A model generated the notes under the pieces. It saw nothing but the letters and a program-made list of their open reading frames with translations, was not told where the DNA came from and made no database searches. Positions 49,916-58,609 of a DNA stretch of 64,000 nt are shown here, in pieces. Within the stretch, counting starts at the first letter, position 1. Every line of letters begins with the position of its first letter. Origin of the DNA: Aeromicrobium endophyticum (GTDB lineage: Bacteria; Actinomycetota; Actinomycetes; Propionibacteriales; Nocardioidaceae); assembly GCF_003586285.1 (NCBI RefSeq), contig NZ_QUBR01000001.1, forward strand, positions 744,001 to 808,000, in the 5' to 3' direction. Both the position numbers and the translations under genes were made by a program.

Positions 49916-50755
49916 ATGTCCGTCGACCAGCGAGCCGCCGATCGCGCCCAGCCACCCGGCTTCGGCGCGCTGCTGCGCGAGTGGCGCGACCGCAGCGCCC
50001 CCGTGCCGGGCCGCACGGGCACCCGCTCGCGCCGCTCCCCCGGCCTGCGCCGCGAAGAGCTCGCGATCATGGCCGGTATCTCGGTCGACTACCTGGTGCA
50101 GCTCGAGCAGGGCCGCGCCGCCAATCCATCCGGCTCCGTCGTCGCGGCACTGGTGCGCGCCATGGGTCTCAAGCGCGCTGACGCCGCTGTGCTGCACCAG
50201 TCGGCGGGGCTCGCCGCGCCCGCCTCCGCGGTCGACCGCGAGGTGCCCCCCGGCGTCGAGCGCCTGCTGGCCAGGGCGGACGGCTGGCCGGCCGCGGTCT
50301 ACGCCGCCGACTGGTGGCTGCTGCGCTGGAACCCGGCCTGGGCCGCCCTCTTCGGCGACCCCCTCCGGCTCGACGGCTGGTCGCGCAACCAGGCCTACTT
50401 CGAAATGACCGAAGACACGTCCGACGTGTGGCTCGACCCGCTCCAGCGCGAGCAGTTCCGCGATGCTCTCGTCGCCGACCTCCGCCTGGCCCACCTCGCG
50501 CACCCCGGCGACCCCGAGCTCGACGACCTCGTCGCGGCGCTGCACGACACCGGCGACGAATTCACCGAGCGCTGGCGCAGCGCACGACCCGCGGTTTACG
50601 CAGGCGCACGCAAGCACATCGACCACCCCGTCGTCGGCCCCATGACCTTGGACGGCGACGTGTTCGTGCCCGCCGGCTCGGACGTCCGCCTGATCGTCTA
50701 CACGGCCGAGCCGAGATCCGACGACGAGTCCCGGCTCCGTTCGCTCGATCAGTAG
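49916..50755 (+). CDS. XRE-family regulator with MmyB-like ligand domain, 279 aa
   Basis: Helix-turn-helix GLRREELAIMAGISVDYLVQ followed by LEQGRAANPSGSVVAALVRA, then the MmyB-type domain: YAADWWLLRWNPAWAALFGD, FRDALVADLRLAHLAHP and the common C-terminal VYTAEPRSDDESRLRSLD. Same family as 16985-17818, and likewise divergent from an SDR; no clean dyad was found in this gap. Confidence 0.88.
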   Translation: MSVDQRAADRAQPPGFGALLREWRDRSAPVPGRTGTRSRRSPGLRREELAIMAGISVDYLVQLEQGRAANPSGSVVAALVRAMGLKRADAAVLHQSAGLAAPASAVDREVPPGVERLLARADGWPAAVYAADWWLLRWNPAWAALFGDPLRLDGWSRNQAYFEMTEDTSDVWLDPLQREQFRDALVADLRLAHLAHPGDPELDDLVAALHDTGDEFTERWRSARPAVYAGARKHIDHPVVGPMTLDGDVFVPAGSDVRLIVYTAEPRSDDESRLRSLDQ

Positions 50756-50882
50756 CCTCGCTGCCATGTTCCTGCGAGCCGCCCACGACACGTCCGCGGG
50801 TACATGGATCACCAGCAGCGACTGGCCTTGGAGCCGGATCGTCGCGTTCGGCGCCCAGGGCCTCGACGCCTAGGCTGGACGG

Positions 50883-51023
50883 ATGGACCCCGACGACGTC
50901 GCCGAGCTCGGCCGCCGCATGCGCGCGGCCGTCGTCGAGGAGCAACCCCGTCGACGCTGGACACTCCCGGCCGTCGCCGTGCTGGTCATCGTGATCGTGC
51001 TGCTGGGCGCATCGTTGCTGTAA
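50883..51023 (+). CDS. Possible small membrane protein, 46 aa
   Basis: ATG at 50883 opens a frame MDPDDVAELGRRMRAAVVEE, then basic QPRRRW and a hydrophobic helix TLPAVAVLVIVIVLLGASLL to TAA 51021-51023, an N-in single-span layout. No good ribosome-binding site. A 35-codon frame just before it (50766-50873) is less convincing. Role unknown. Confidence 0.4.
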   Translation: MDPDDVAELGRRMRAAVVEEQPRRRWTLPAVAVLVIVIVLLGASLL

Positions 51024-51080
51024 ACGCCCAGCACGCGCGACGTGAGCGCCCACAGGTCCATCCGAACCGCCCGGCCCCGC

Positions 51081-51797
51081 TCACACCAGGGTGAACGCCA
51101 CTCCGCTGACCGTGACCTCGCGGGCGTCGGGCAAGACACCCTCGGCGACCTGCACCTCGCAACCGGTCATCATCTTGACGTCGCCCTCGACGAAGCGGGC
51201 CGTGCGGGCGCCGATCGAGACCTGCAGCACGCCGTCGACCGTCTCGACCGGGACGTCGAAGAGCGTCGACCACTTCTGGGCCAGCGCCGACGGATCGGGG
51301 TTGCTGATCTCGACCGCGAGGACGTCGTCGATCACGGGGTTCTCGGACACGTCGGCCTCGACGTCGTCCCAGAACCACTGCTCGGCCTCGGGGATCTCGT
51401 CGAGCTCGACCAGGATGCCCAGGTCGCCCGGGTGCAGCTGCACGATGCGACGGTCGTAGACCACGATGTCCTCGATCGTGCGCGCGCCGATCGACTCGGC
51501 ACGCTCCATGAACGGCCCCAGCGCGGGCACCTGGATGGCCAGGCCGTAGCCGCCACCGCCGCCGACCTTCTCGCACCACTTCGCGATCGGCGCCTCGGGC
51601 GTCAGCGCGCCCACCAGCTCGAGGTGCGACTCGCCTCCGACGCGGAAGGTCTCGTCGTCCATGTTGATGCCCTCGAGCAGGGGGTCAGCGAAGCCCCTGG
51701 CCAGGCCGAAGGCCTCGCGCATCTGCTGGCCTGCCTTCTCCATGTCACCGGCGCCGATGATGACCTGGCGAATGATGGGGAACGTTCCGTGCTTCAT
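51081..51797 (-). CDS. VOC (glyoxalase-fold) family protein, 238 aa
   Basis: Two-module VOC protein beginning MKHGTFPIIRQVIIGAG. Same IRQV start, central QLHPGDLGILVELDE and layout as the protein at 636-1358; both follow an AMP-forming ligase, so a conserved pair. Metal binding likely through the central His. ATG overlaps the ligase stop (ATGA). Function unknown; could act on the CoA ester or its ring intermediates. Confidence 0.8.
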   Translation of the reverse strand: MKHGTFPIIRQVIIGAGDMEKAGQQMREAFGLARGFADPLLEGINMDDETFRVGGESHLELVGALTPEAPIAKWCEKVGGGGGYGLAIQVPALGPFMERAESIGARTIEDIVVYDRRIVQLHPGDLGILVELDEIPEAEQWFWDDVEADVSENPVIDDVLAVEISNPDPSALAQKWSTLFDVPVETVDGVLQVSIGARTARFVEGDVKMMTGCEVQVAEGVLPDAREVTVSGVAFTLV

Positions 51798-53377
51798 CCG
51801 ATGCTCCTGTCGTGTCCTGCCCAGTGCGGAGCGCGCAGCTCGCGCTTGAGCACCTTCCCGGACGGGTTCCGGGGCAGCTGGTGGATCACCTGCACGGCCG
51901 TGGGGCACTTGTAGTGCGCCAGCCGTTCGCGGGTGAAGGCGATGAGCTCGTCGCCGTCGACGGTCTGGCCGGCCTTGGGCACGACCACCGCCAGCGGCGT
52001 CTCGCCCCACCGCTCGGACGGCACGCCGATGACGGCGACCTCCTGCACGGCCGGGTGCGCCATGATCGCGTTCTCGACCTCGGCGGGGTAGATGTTCTCG
52101 CCGCCGCTCATGAGCAGGTCCTTGATGCGGTCCTTGAGGAACACGTAGCCCTCGGCGTCCATGTAGCCGGCGTCGCCGGTGCGGAACCAGCCGCCGGGCC
52201 AGAACGCGGCCGCGGTGGCCTCGGGGTTGCGCCAGTAGGCCGTGGTGACGCCGGGGCCCCGCGTGACGACCTCGCCGACCTCGCCGGTCGCGCACTCCGC
52301 GCCGGTGTCGGGGTCGAAGATCGCGACCTCGAGACCGGGCACGGCGCGTCCGGCCGAGCGCAGCTTGCTGTCGGGTCCGACGACGTGGTCCTCGGGACGC
52401 AGGAAGGTCGTGACGCCGACGGTCTCGGTGAGGCCGTAGCTCTGCGACAGCTGGGCGCCGAACGTCTTCTGCGCCCCGAGCATGACCGTCTCGGAGATCG
52501 GCGACCCGCCGTAGACGACGTGCTCGACGCTGGAGTAGTCGGCCGCCGACGCCTCGGGGCTCGTGATGAACAGCTGCATCACGGTCGGCACCATGATCAC
52601 GTGGGTGGCCTTGAAGCCCACCAGCTGGCCCAGCATGTTCTGGGGCGTGACCTCGGTGAACTGCACGATCCGCCCGCCCGCGGCCAGGGCGATGAGCGAC
52701 CAGCCCCCGGCCGCGATGTGGTAGTACGGCGTCGGCACCAGGCTCACCGAGGCCGGCGAGACGTCGAACAGCGCACCGAACGCGTCGACCGCCCACAGGA
52801 AGCCGCCGACCGTCGTGGTGACTCCCTTGGGCCGCCCCGTCGTGCCGGACGAGTACATCATCGACGCCAGCGCGTCGCCGCCCAGGTCGCGGCGCGGGTC
52901 GTCGCCTGGCTGCGAGGCCGCCCACTGCTCGTAGGCCTGCCAGCCGGCCGGCACCGACGGATCACCCTCCTGCGAGAACACGAGCCGCAGGCCGCGCCAC
53001 TCGGCGGGCACCAGCGACGTCAGGTGGTCCTCGACCAGGATCGCCGACGGATCGGCGTCGCCGAGGATCCAGCCGATCTCCTCGGCCGACAGCCGGAAGT
53101 TGAGGGGGACGATGACGACGCCGGCCTTGGCCGCGGCGAAGAACAGCTCCCAGTACTCGGTCGCGTTGCGCGCCAGGTACGCCACGCGGTCGCCGACGCC
53201 CAGCCCGGCGGCGACCAGCCCGCTCGCGACGGCGTCCGACCGCGACGACAGCTCGCCGTACGTCGTCGTGCGTCCCTCGCCCACGATCGCGGGGACGTCG
53301 GCGAAGTCGGCGCCGTTCGTGCGGATGACGTCCGCCAAGGTCGTGCGCGTGGCGGCGGGGACGGGGGTGGTGGTCAT
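51794..53377 (-). CDS. AMP-dependent acyl-CoA synthetase/ligase, 527 aa
   Basis: Complete ANL ligase: MYSSGTTGRPKGVTT, the QSYGLTETVG segment, FRTGDAGYMDAEGYVFLKDR, SGGENIYPAEVENAI and the lysine motif NPSGKVLKREL. Canonical long/medium-chain or aryl acid ligase layout. Coupled to the VOC gene downstream and, by ATGA overlap, to the tandem HxlR regulator upstream. Substrate unknown. Confidence 0.9.
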   Translation of the reverse strand: MTTTPVPAATRTTLADVIRTNGADFADVPAIVGEGRTTTYGELSSRSDAVASGLVAAGLGVGDRVAYLARNATEYWELFFAAAKAGVVIVPLNFRLSAEEIGWILGDADPSAILVEDHLTSLVPAEWRGLRLVFSQEGDPSVPAGWQAYEQWAASQPGDDPRRDLGGDALASMMYSSGTTGRPKGVTTTVGGFLWAVDAFGALFDVSPASVSLVPTPYYHIAAGGWSLIALAAGGRIVQFTEVTPQNMLGQLVGFKATHVIMVPTVMQLFITSPEASAADYSSVEHVVYGGSPISETVMLGAQKTFGAQLSQSYGLTETVGVTTFLRPEDHVVGPDSKLRSAGRAVPGLEVAIFDPDTGAECATGEVGEVVTRGPGVTTAYWRNPEATAAAFWPGGWFRTGDAGYMDAEGYVFLKDRIKDLLMSGGENIYPAEVENAIMAHPAVQEVAVIGVPSERWGETPLAVVVPKAGQTVDGDELIAFTRERLAHYKCPTAVQVIHQLPRNPSGKVLKRELRAPHWAGHDRSIG

Positions 53378-54444
53378 CGGTCTTCCTCTCCAGCGGTCGT
53401 GCGGTCGGACCGACCGACGATGGTGATGTCGTGGCCCGTGAGGACCTCGTGGCACTGGTCGCAGCGGAACGTCGCCTCGAACGGCTCGCCGCACGCACGG
53501 TGGTGCTGCACGATCGCCGGCCCCTCGGGCGCCCGGAACCACTCCTGCCCCCACTGCAGCGATGCCGCGATGACCGGGTAGAACGCGCGGCCCTTCTCGG
53601 TCAGCCGGTACTCGGCCCAGTCGGGACGCTGCGCGTTCTGCGTGGCCACCAGCACGTCGATCGCGACGAACGCCCGCAGGCGCTCGGCCACGAGCGTCGG
53701 CGGTGCGCCCAGGTTGGCCTCGAAGTCGGAGAAGCGGGTCACGCCGCGGAAGGCCGCCCCGAGCAGGGCCGACGCCCAGCGGTTGCCGAAGACCATCATC
53801 GTCTCGGGGAACAGACCCGCCGACGACCGCGCCGCGTCGGAGTCCGACCGTCGACGCGTCACCGACTCCGGCACCGACCGCTCCCACGAGCCGCTCGGCC
53901 CCCAGTCGCCGTCGATGTCCTTGGCCTCGACGGGCTTGCCGCACGCGCCGCACGACAGCACCGGCGCGAAGTCGTGGCCGCACGCCTCGTGGTGCATCGT
54001 CGGCAGGTGCTCGGCGTGCTCGGCCACCCAGCGCCGTTCCCACTCCCAGATCGCGAGCATGAACGGCCACAGCGCGCGGCTGCGGTCGGTCACGACGTAC
54101 TCGGCCCGCAGGGGGTTGGTCTGGTAGATGTGCCGGCGCAGCAGGCCCTCACGCACCAGCAGGTTGAGCCGGCTCGTCAGCACCGAGTTGGAGATCGGCA
54201 GTGCTGCCATGAGCTGCCCGAACCGCCCGACGCCCTGCAACGCCTGCTGGACGATGAGCAGCGTCCACTCGTCGCCGAGCAGCCCGAGCGTCCGGCCGAT
54301 CGCGTTGGTCGCGCCCGGCTCGAGCTCGGTGGGTCGGGTCTCCCGCTCGGAGGAGACGTCGGGGACGTCGATGGCTACAGCCCCACCGCGTCCGCGGCCG
54401 TGTCGGCGGTCTGCCAGCGCCGCAGGTCGGCACCCGGCGCCCAC
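53374..54444 (-). CDS. Tandem HxlR-domain regulator with zinc-ribbon-like Cys motifs, about 356 aa
   Basis: Two winged helices in one chain: GRTLGLLGDEWTLLIVQQAL ... SNSVLTSRLNLLVREGLLRR, and later PETMMVFGNRWASALLGAAF ... PTLVAERLRAFVAIDVLVA. Each is followed by a His/Cys cluster, HHEACGHDFA...CGACG and HHRACGEPFE...CDQCH, possibly zinc-binding. This internal duplication is unusual; HxlR proteins usually have one domain and dimerise. No ATG/GTG exists near the first domain; GTG 54444 or ATG 54492 are candidates, both overlapping the carotenoid-oxygenase gene by about 70-118 bp. Regulates probably its own cluster. Confidence 0.7.
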   Translation of the reverse strand: MGAGCRPAALADRRHGRGRGGAVAIDVPDVSSERETRPTELEPGATNAIGRTLGLLGDEWTLLIVQQALQGVGRFGQLMAALPISNSVLTSRLNLLVREGLLRRHIYQTNPLRAEYVVTDRSRALWPFMLAIWEWERRWVAEHAEHLPTMHHEACGHDFAPVLSCGACGKPVEAKDIDGDWGPSGSWERSVPESVTRRRSDSDAARSSAGLFPETMMVFGNRWASALLGAAFRGVTRFSDFEANLGAPPTLVAERLRAFVAIDVLVATQNAQRPDWAEYRLTEKGRAFYPVIAASLQWGQEWFRAPEGPAIVQHHRACGEPFEATFRCDQCHEVLTGHDITIVGRSDRTTAGEEDR

Positions 54445-55892
54445 GTGGAGTGGGTGCCGCTGGAGATGCGCTCGGGCAGCCTCAGCTTGCACACCGGGCC
54501 GTCGCCGACGCGGGCCGCGTCGAAGATCACGGCGTACGAGGCGTCGTCGTTCATGTCGGTGGTCAGCGTGATGAGGTAGCCGTCGTCCTCGGCGGTGCTG
54601 CCGACGCGCGGGGCCATCGCGGTCTCGCTGCCGTAGACGCCGTCACCGAAGGAGTAGCGCTCCTCGGTGCCGTCCTCGAGGTCGTGCTTGACCAGGCCGT
54701 CGAACAGGAACCACGACGGCTTGCCGGTGGCGGCGTACGCGTAGCGGTACTTCTGACCGGCGTGGGAGCCGTTCATCATGCCGAACTCGGTGATCGAGTC
54801 GCTGAGCTGCTCCTCCTTGACCTGACCGGTGACCAGGTTGAGGCGCCAGCGGTGCAGCCGCGACTGCATGCGGTCGAGGGCGAGGAAGCGGAACGCCCGC
54901 TGCCAGTGGTTGCCCATGCCGTTGTCGGCGGGCTCGGGATCGCCCTGGAAGAAGCCGTCGACGACGATCTCGTCGCCCTCCTCGTACGCGTTGACGAAGT
55001 GCAGCACGTACGTCGACTCGGCCTCGAACCACCGGATGTCGGACGTCTGTCCCTTGCGCGGGATGACCGCGAAGCGCAGCGGGGTCTCGGGGTGGAAGCG
55101 CGCGATGTGGGCGTCTGCCTTGAGCGCCTCGGGGTCCCAGTAGAGCGGGCAGTCGTTGAGGATCGCGTAGTTCTCGGTGAACGCCATGTCGTGCGGCAGG
55201 CGCGGTCCGGGCAGCGGGACGTCGATGTAGTGCGACAGGTCGTTGTTGGCGTCGACGACGCCGTAGTGCATGTACGGCGCCTCCTTGCTGTAGTTGAAGA
55301 ACAGCATCTCGCCGGTGCGGTCGTCGACCTTGGGGTGCGCCGAGACGCCCCACTCGAACGGGAACTTGCCGTTCCACGTCTCCTTGCCCATCGTCTCGGC
55401 CGACATCGGGTCGATGCGGTACATGTCGCCGCACTGGTAGAACGTCGACAGCGCCTGGCCGCGGTGCACGATGACATCGGTGCTCGACGCGTCCTTCATG
55501 CGGGTGCGCGCGCCCCAGCCCTCGTCGCGCTTCGAGCTCGACGGACGCTCGGCGAGCCCGGCCCACAACGCCTGACCGGCCTCCTGCTCGGCCAGGAAGC
55601 CGTCGGTGCGGATGAAGCGGTTGCGGTAGAAGGCCTTGCCGTCGCGGAAGCCGACCACGTGGATCATGCCGTCGCCGTCGAACGGGTGGTAGTTCTTCAG
55701 CGACGGGTGCACGGGGTTCTCGGTGTTGCGCAGGTAGACGCCGTCGAGGTCGGTCGGGATCTCGCCCTCGACGACCTGCAGGTCGTCGGCCTTCCACTCG
55801 GTCGTCTGCGGCTGCCAGGGCCCGGTGCGGTAGGGGTGGTCGTCGTCCGCGGGCAGCGTCGACAACAGTCTTCCGACGACTTCAACGTCCAT
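54375..55892 (-). CDS. Carotenoid-oxygenase-family (RPE65-like) dioxygenase, 505 aa
   Basis: Seven-bladed propeller with four iron-binding His expected. Visible landmarks: GVYLRNTENPVHPSLKNYHP (FDGDGM follows), GVSAHPKVDDRTGEMLFFNY (His), RLPHDMAFTENYAILNDCPL (His), STYVLHFVNAYEEGDEIVVD (His) and SSGTHSTWAPG near the C-terminus (fourth His). Family members cleave double bonds of carotenoids, apocarotenoids, stilbenes or isoeugenol-type phenols. Placed among acyl-CoA ligases and thiolases, so a lignin- or terpene-derived substrate is conceivable; not established. 63 bp downstream of the thiolase. Confidence 0.88.
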   Translation of the reverse strand: MDVEVVGRLLSTLPADDDHPYRTGPWQPQTTEWKADDLQVVEGEIPTDLDGVYLRNTENPVHPSLKNYHPFDGDGMIHVVGFRDGKAFYRNRFIRTDGFLAEQEAGQALWAGLAERPSSSKRDEGWGARTRMKDASSTDVIVHRGQALSTFYQCGDMYRIDPMSAETMGKETWNGKFPFEWGVSAHPKVDDRTGEMLFFNYSKEAPYMHYGVVDANNDLSHYIDVPLPGPRLPHDMAFTENYAILNDCPLYWDPEALKADAHIARFHPETPLRFAVIPRKGQTSDIRWFEAESTYVLHFVNAYEEGDEIVVDGFFQGDPEPADNGMGNHWQRAFRFLALDRMQSRLHRWRLNLVTGQVKEEQLSDSITEFGMMNGSHAGQKYRYAYAATGKPSWFLFDGLVKHDLEDGTEERYSFGDGVYGSETAMAPRVGSTAEDDGYLITLTTDMNDDASYAVIFDAARVGDGPVCKLRLPERISSGTHSTWAPGADLRRWQTADTAADAVGL

Positions 55893-55955
55893 GGGTGGTC
55901 TCCTGGTGCTCTGCTGGGGCTGTGCTGAAGGGACTGTGCTGGAGAGGGTGGGTGG

Positions 55956-57191
55956 TCAGGCGGCGGGCGCCGCGCCGACCACGAGGCTGACGGTCGTGGC
56001 GGTGCTGCCGCCGAAGTTGAGCGTGCCGAAGGTCGAGGCACCCTCGACCTGGTAGTCGCCCGCGGTGCCGCTGACCTGCTTGGAGGCGTCGAGCAGCATC
56101 CGGACGCCGCTGGCCCCGACGGGGTGGCCTCCGCCGATGAGCCCGCCGCTGGGATTGATCGGCAGCGTGCCGCCCATCTCGATCTCGCCGTTCTCGATCG
56201 CCTTCCACGACTCCCCCGGGCCGGTCAGCCCGATGTGGTCGATCGCGACGTACTCGCTCGGCGTGAAGCAGTCGTGCGTCTCGAGACCGTCGAGGTCGTC
56301 GAGCGTGACCTCGGCACGGCCGAAGGCGTCGAGCACGGCCTGGCGCAGGTGCGGCAGGACGTAGGGGTTGCCGCGGTCGCGCTCGATCTTCTGGTCGAGC
56401 CCGAGGCCGACCGTGCGGTGGCCCCAGCCGAGCACCTGGGCCAGCGGGGTCACCGCGGCGCCGGGGTGGTCGCGCAGCCACGTGTCGTTGACGAGGACGA
56501 CGCCGGCGCCGCCGTCGGTCACCTGGCTGCAGTCGAAGCGCCGCATGCGTCCCTCGACGACGGGGTTGATCGCGCCGTCGCGGCCCACGCCGCCGACGAG
56601 GTCGGGGATGTCCCACCCGCGCGTCTGGGCGTTGGGGTTGCGGCGGCCGTTGGCGAAGTTGATCTGGGCGATCGCCCGCAGGTGCACGTCGTCGAGGCCG
56701 TAGCGCTCGTCGTACTCGTCGGCGACCTCGCTGAACATGTGCGGCCACATGAACGTCGCGTCCTGCCCCTCGTGCCCCACCCACGCGGCGGCACCGAGGT
56801 GGGCGGCGGCCTGGTCGCCGCTGACGGTCTTCTCCAGCTCGATGCCCACGACCAGCGCGCTGTCGTAGTTGCCGGCGCGTAGATCGGCCATCGCGGCGAG
56901 CACCGCGATGCTGCCCGACGCGCAGGCGGCCTCGTGGCGCGAGGAGGGCAGGCCCCACAGGTCGTCGCGGACGGTGGCGGGCATCGCGCCGAGCTGCCCC
57001 TGCCCCGCGAACAGCTGGCCGAAGGCGTTGGCGACGTGCACGACGCCGATGTCGGAGCCGTCGACCGACGAGCTCTCGAGGGTGTGGTCGACGACCTCGG
57101 ACGTGAGGTCGGCGAAGTCCTTGCCCTCGCGGGTCAGGTTGCGGGCGAAGTCGCTCTGGTACCCGCCGAGCACCCAGATGTTCTCGCTCAT
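55956..57191 (-). CDS. Thiolase-family protein (SCP-x type), 411 aa
   Basis: Thiolase fold with nucleophile CASGSIAV (EAACASGS), GGGHPVGASGVRM (catalytic His) and the C-terminal STFGTLNFGGSTATTVSL, the SCP-2-thiolase pattern in which the second Cys of classical thiolases is not conserved as CxG. Cleaves 3-ketoacyl-CoA or acts in sterol side-chain-type reactions. Divergent from the other thiolase at 57285. Upstream of the carotenoid-oxygenase gene. Confidence 0.85.
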   Translation of the reverse strand: MSENIWVLGGYQSDFARNLTREGKDFADLTSEVVDHTLESSSVDGSDIGVVHVANAFGQLFAGQGQLGAMPATVRDDLWGLPSSRHEAACASGSIAVLAAMADLRAGNYDSALVVGIELEKTVSGDQAAAHLGAAAWVGHEGQDATFMWPHMFSEVADEYDERYGLDDVHLRAIAQINFANGRRNPNAQTRGWDIPDLVGGVGRDGAINPVVEGRMRRFDCSQVTDGGAGVVLVNDTWLRDHPGAAVTPLAQVLGWGHRTVGLGLDQKIERDRGNPYVLPHLRQAVLDAFGRAEVTLDDLDGLETHDCFTPSEYVAIDHIGLTGPGESWKAIENGEIEMGGTLPINPSGGLIGGGHPVGASGVRMLLDASKQVSGTAGDYQVEGASTFGTLNFGGSTATTVSLVVGAAPAA

Positions 57192-57238
57192 CGCTGCTCT
57201 CCTGATCGTCGTGGGGGTTGCGTAGGTCACACGAAACG

Positions 57239-57255
57239 TACTACAACTAACAGAG
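57239..57255. promoter_or_regulatory. Shared motif in the divergent thiolase promoter
   Basis: TACTACAACTAACAGAG in an A/T-rich gap (57225-57260). It matches 14 of 17 bases of 8072-8088, in front of another catabolic operon. Likely a common regulator site or promoter core. Confidence 0.45.
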
Positions 57256-57284
57256 TATCTCCACCAGCTGAATGAGGAAACCCC

Positions 57285-58520
57285 ATGCCAGCACCGTCCG
57301 AAGCCTTCGTCCTCGACTACGTGCGCACGCCGCGCGGCAAGGCCAGCCGCAAGGGCTCGCTGTCGTCGCACTCGCCGCTCGACCTGGTCGTGCACCTGCA
57401 GAACGCCCTCGTCGAGCGCAACGGCCTCGACGTCGAGGCCATCGACGACGTCACGCTGGGCTGCGCCTCGCAGGTCGACGAGCAGGGCTCCAACATCGCC
57501 CGCACCGCCGCGCTGCTCGCCGGCTGGGGCGACAGCGTGCCCGGCGGGACGATCAACCGCTTCTGCGCCTCGGGAGTCGACGCCGTGGGCCAGACCGCCG
57601 CACGCATCCGTGCCGACGACCTGCGGCTGGCGGTCGCCGGTGGCGTCGAGAGCGTCTCGCGGGTGCCGATGTTCGTCGACCGCGGCCCCCTGTGGGCCGA
57701 TGCCGAGATCATCCGGACGATCGGCTCGGTGCACATGGGCATCGCCGCCGACCTCAACGCCACGATGGACGGCTTCACCCGCGAGCAGCTCGACGCCTAC
57801 GGGCTCGAGACTCAGCTCAAGGCGGCCAAGGCCCGCGCCGACGGGGCGTTCGCGCGCTCGCTCGTGCCGGTGCCCCCGAAGGGCGACGGTCCCGGGCTCG
57901 ACCACGACGAGCTCGTCCGTCCCGACACGACCCTCGAGGGTCTCGCCGCGCTGCCTCCCGCCTTCGCCGAGCTGGGTGCGGGCGGGCAGGACGCCATCGC
58001 GCTCGGCGCACTGGCAGCGAGCCCCGGAGAGGGCGTGCCGTCCATCGACCACCTGCACACCGTCGGCACGTCGCCGGCGATGGCCGACGCGTCGGCCCTC
58101 CTGCTGCTCGGCAACGCCGAGGCGGCCGAGCGCGCGGGGCTGGCCCCGCGGGCCCGCATCATCGGATCGGCCTCGACGTCGGTCAACCCCGTCGTGATGC
58201 TGACCGCCGGGCAGAGCGCCGTCGAGCAGGTCATCGCCCGCGCCGGGCTCACCGCGAACGACATCGACGTCTTCGAGTTCGCCGAGGCCTTCTCGGCGCT
58301 GTGCATGCGGTTCCGCCGCGACCTCGACGCCGGCCCCGACCGCATGAACCCCAACGGCGGCACGATGGCGATGGGCCACGCCTTCGGCGCGACCGGCGCG
58401 ATCCTCGTCGGCAGCTGCGTCGAGGAGCTCGAGCGCCGCGACGGACGCTACGGCGTCGCCGCGGTCAGCGGCGCCGCCGGGCTGGGCGTCGCGGTGCTGG
58501 TCGAGCGGATCGCGTCATGA
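57285..58520 (+). CDS. Acetyl-CoA acyltransferase-like thiolase with Cys-to-Ser change, 411 aa
   Basis: Thiolase with nucleophile NRFCASGVDA (Cys94) and GGTMAMGHAFGATGA (His365). At the C-terminus, where classical thiolases have CxG, this one reads AAVSGAAGLG, so Ser395 replaces the second catalytic Cys. Activity may be altered, favouring a specialised thiolytic or condensing reaction. Its stop is followed by a repeat and the SDR start. Rightward operon with SDR, DUF1295, TesB and SnoaL genes. Confidence 0.85.
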   Translation: MPAPSEAFVLDYVRTPRGKASRKGSLSSHSPLDLVVHLQNALVERNGLDVEAIDDVTLGCASQVDEQGSNIARTAALLAGWGDSVPGGTINRFCASGVDAVGQTAARIRADDLRLAVAGGVESVSRVPMFVDRGPLWADAEIIRTIGSVHMGIAADLNATMDGFTREQLDAYGLETQLKAAKARADGAFARSLVPVPPKGDGPGLDHDELVRPDTTLEGLAALPPAFAELGAGGQDAIALGALAASPGEGVPSIDHLHTVGTSPAMADASALLLLGNAEAAERAGLAPRARIIGSASTSVNPVVMLTAGQSAVEQVIARAGLTANDIDVFEFAEAFSALCMRFRRDLDAGPDRMNPNGGTMAMGHAFGATGAILVGSCVEELERRDGRYGVAAVSGAAGLGVAVLVERIAS

Positions 58521-58609
58521 GCGAGCGCCAGCGAGCGAATCAACAGATCATCATGTCGCCGCTCTCGTACCGTTGCTCTCCTGCGGGAGTGGCGTCATGA
58601 GCGAGCGCC
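58512..58609. repeat. 18-bp direct repeat framing a 27-codon minigene
   Basis: The sequence starting GCGTCATGAGCGAGCGCC occurs at 58512-58529 and 58592-58609. The first ATG (58517) opens a 27-codon frame MSERQRANQQ... ending at the TGA that overlaps the SDR start codon at 58597. The first copy overlaps the thiolase stop as ATGA, so it may be the ancestral SDR start, displaced by duplication. The motif also resembles a repeat seen near gene starts in other actinobacteria (from memory). Confidence 0.55.

Noticed and set aside
50766..50873. 35-codon frame after the XRE gene
   Set aside because: No ribosome-binding site, no hydrophobic helix or known motif; left out in favour of the 46-codon frame at 50883.
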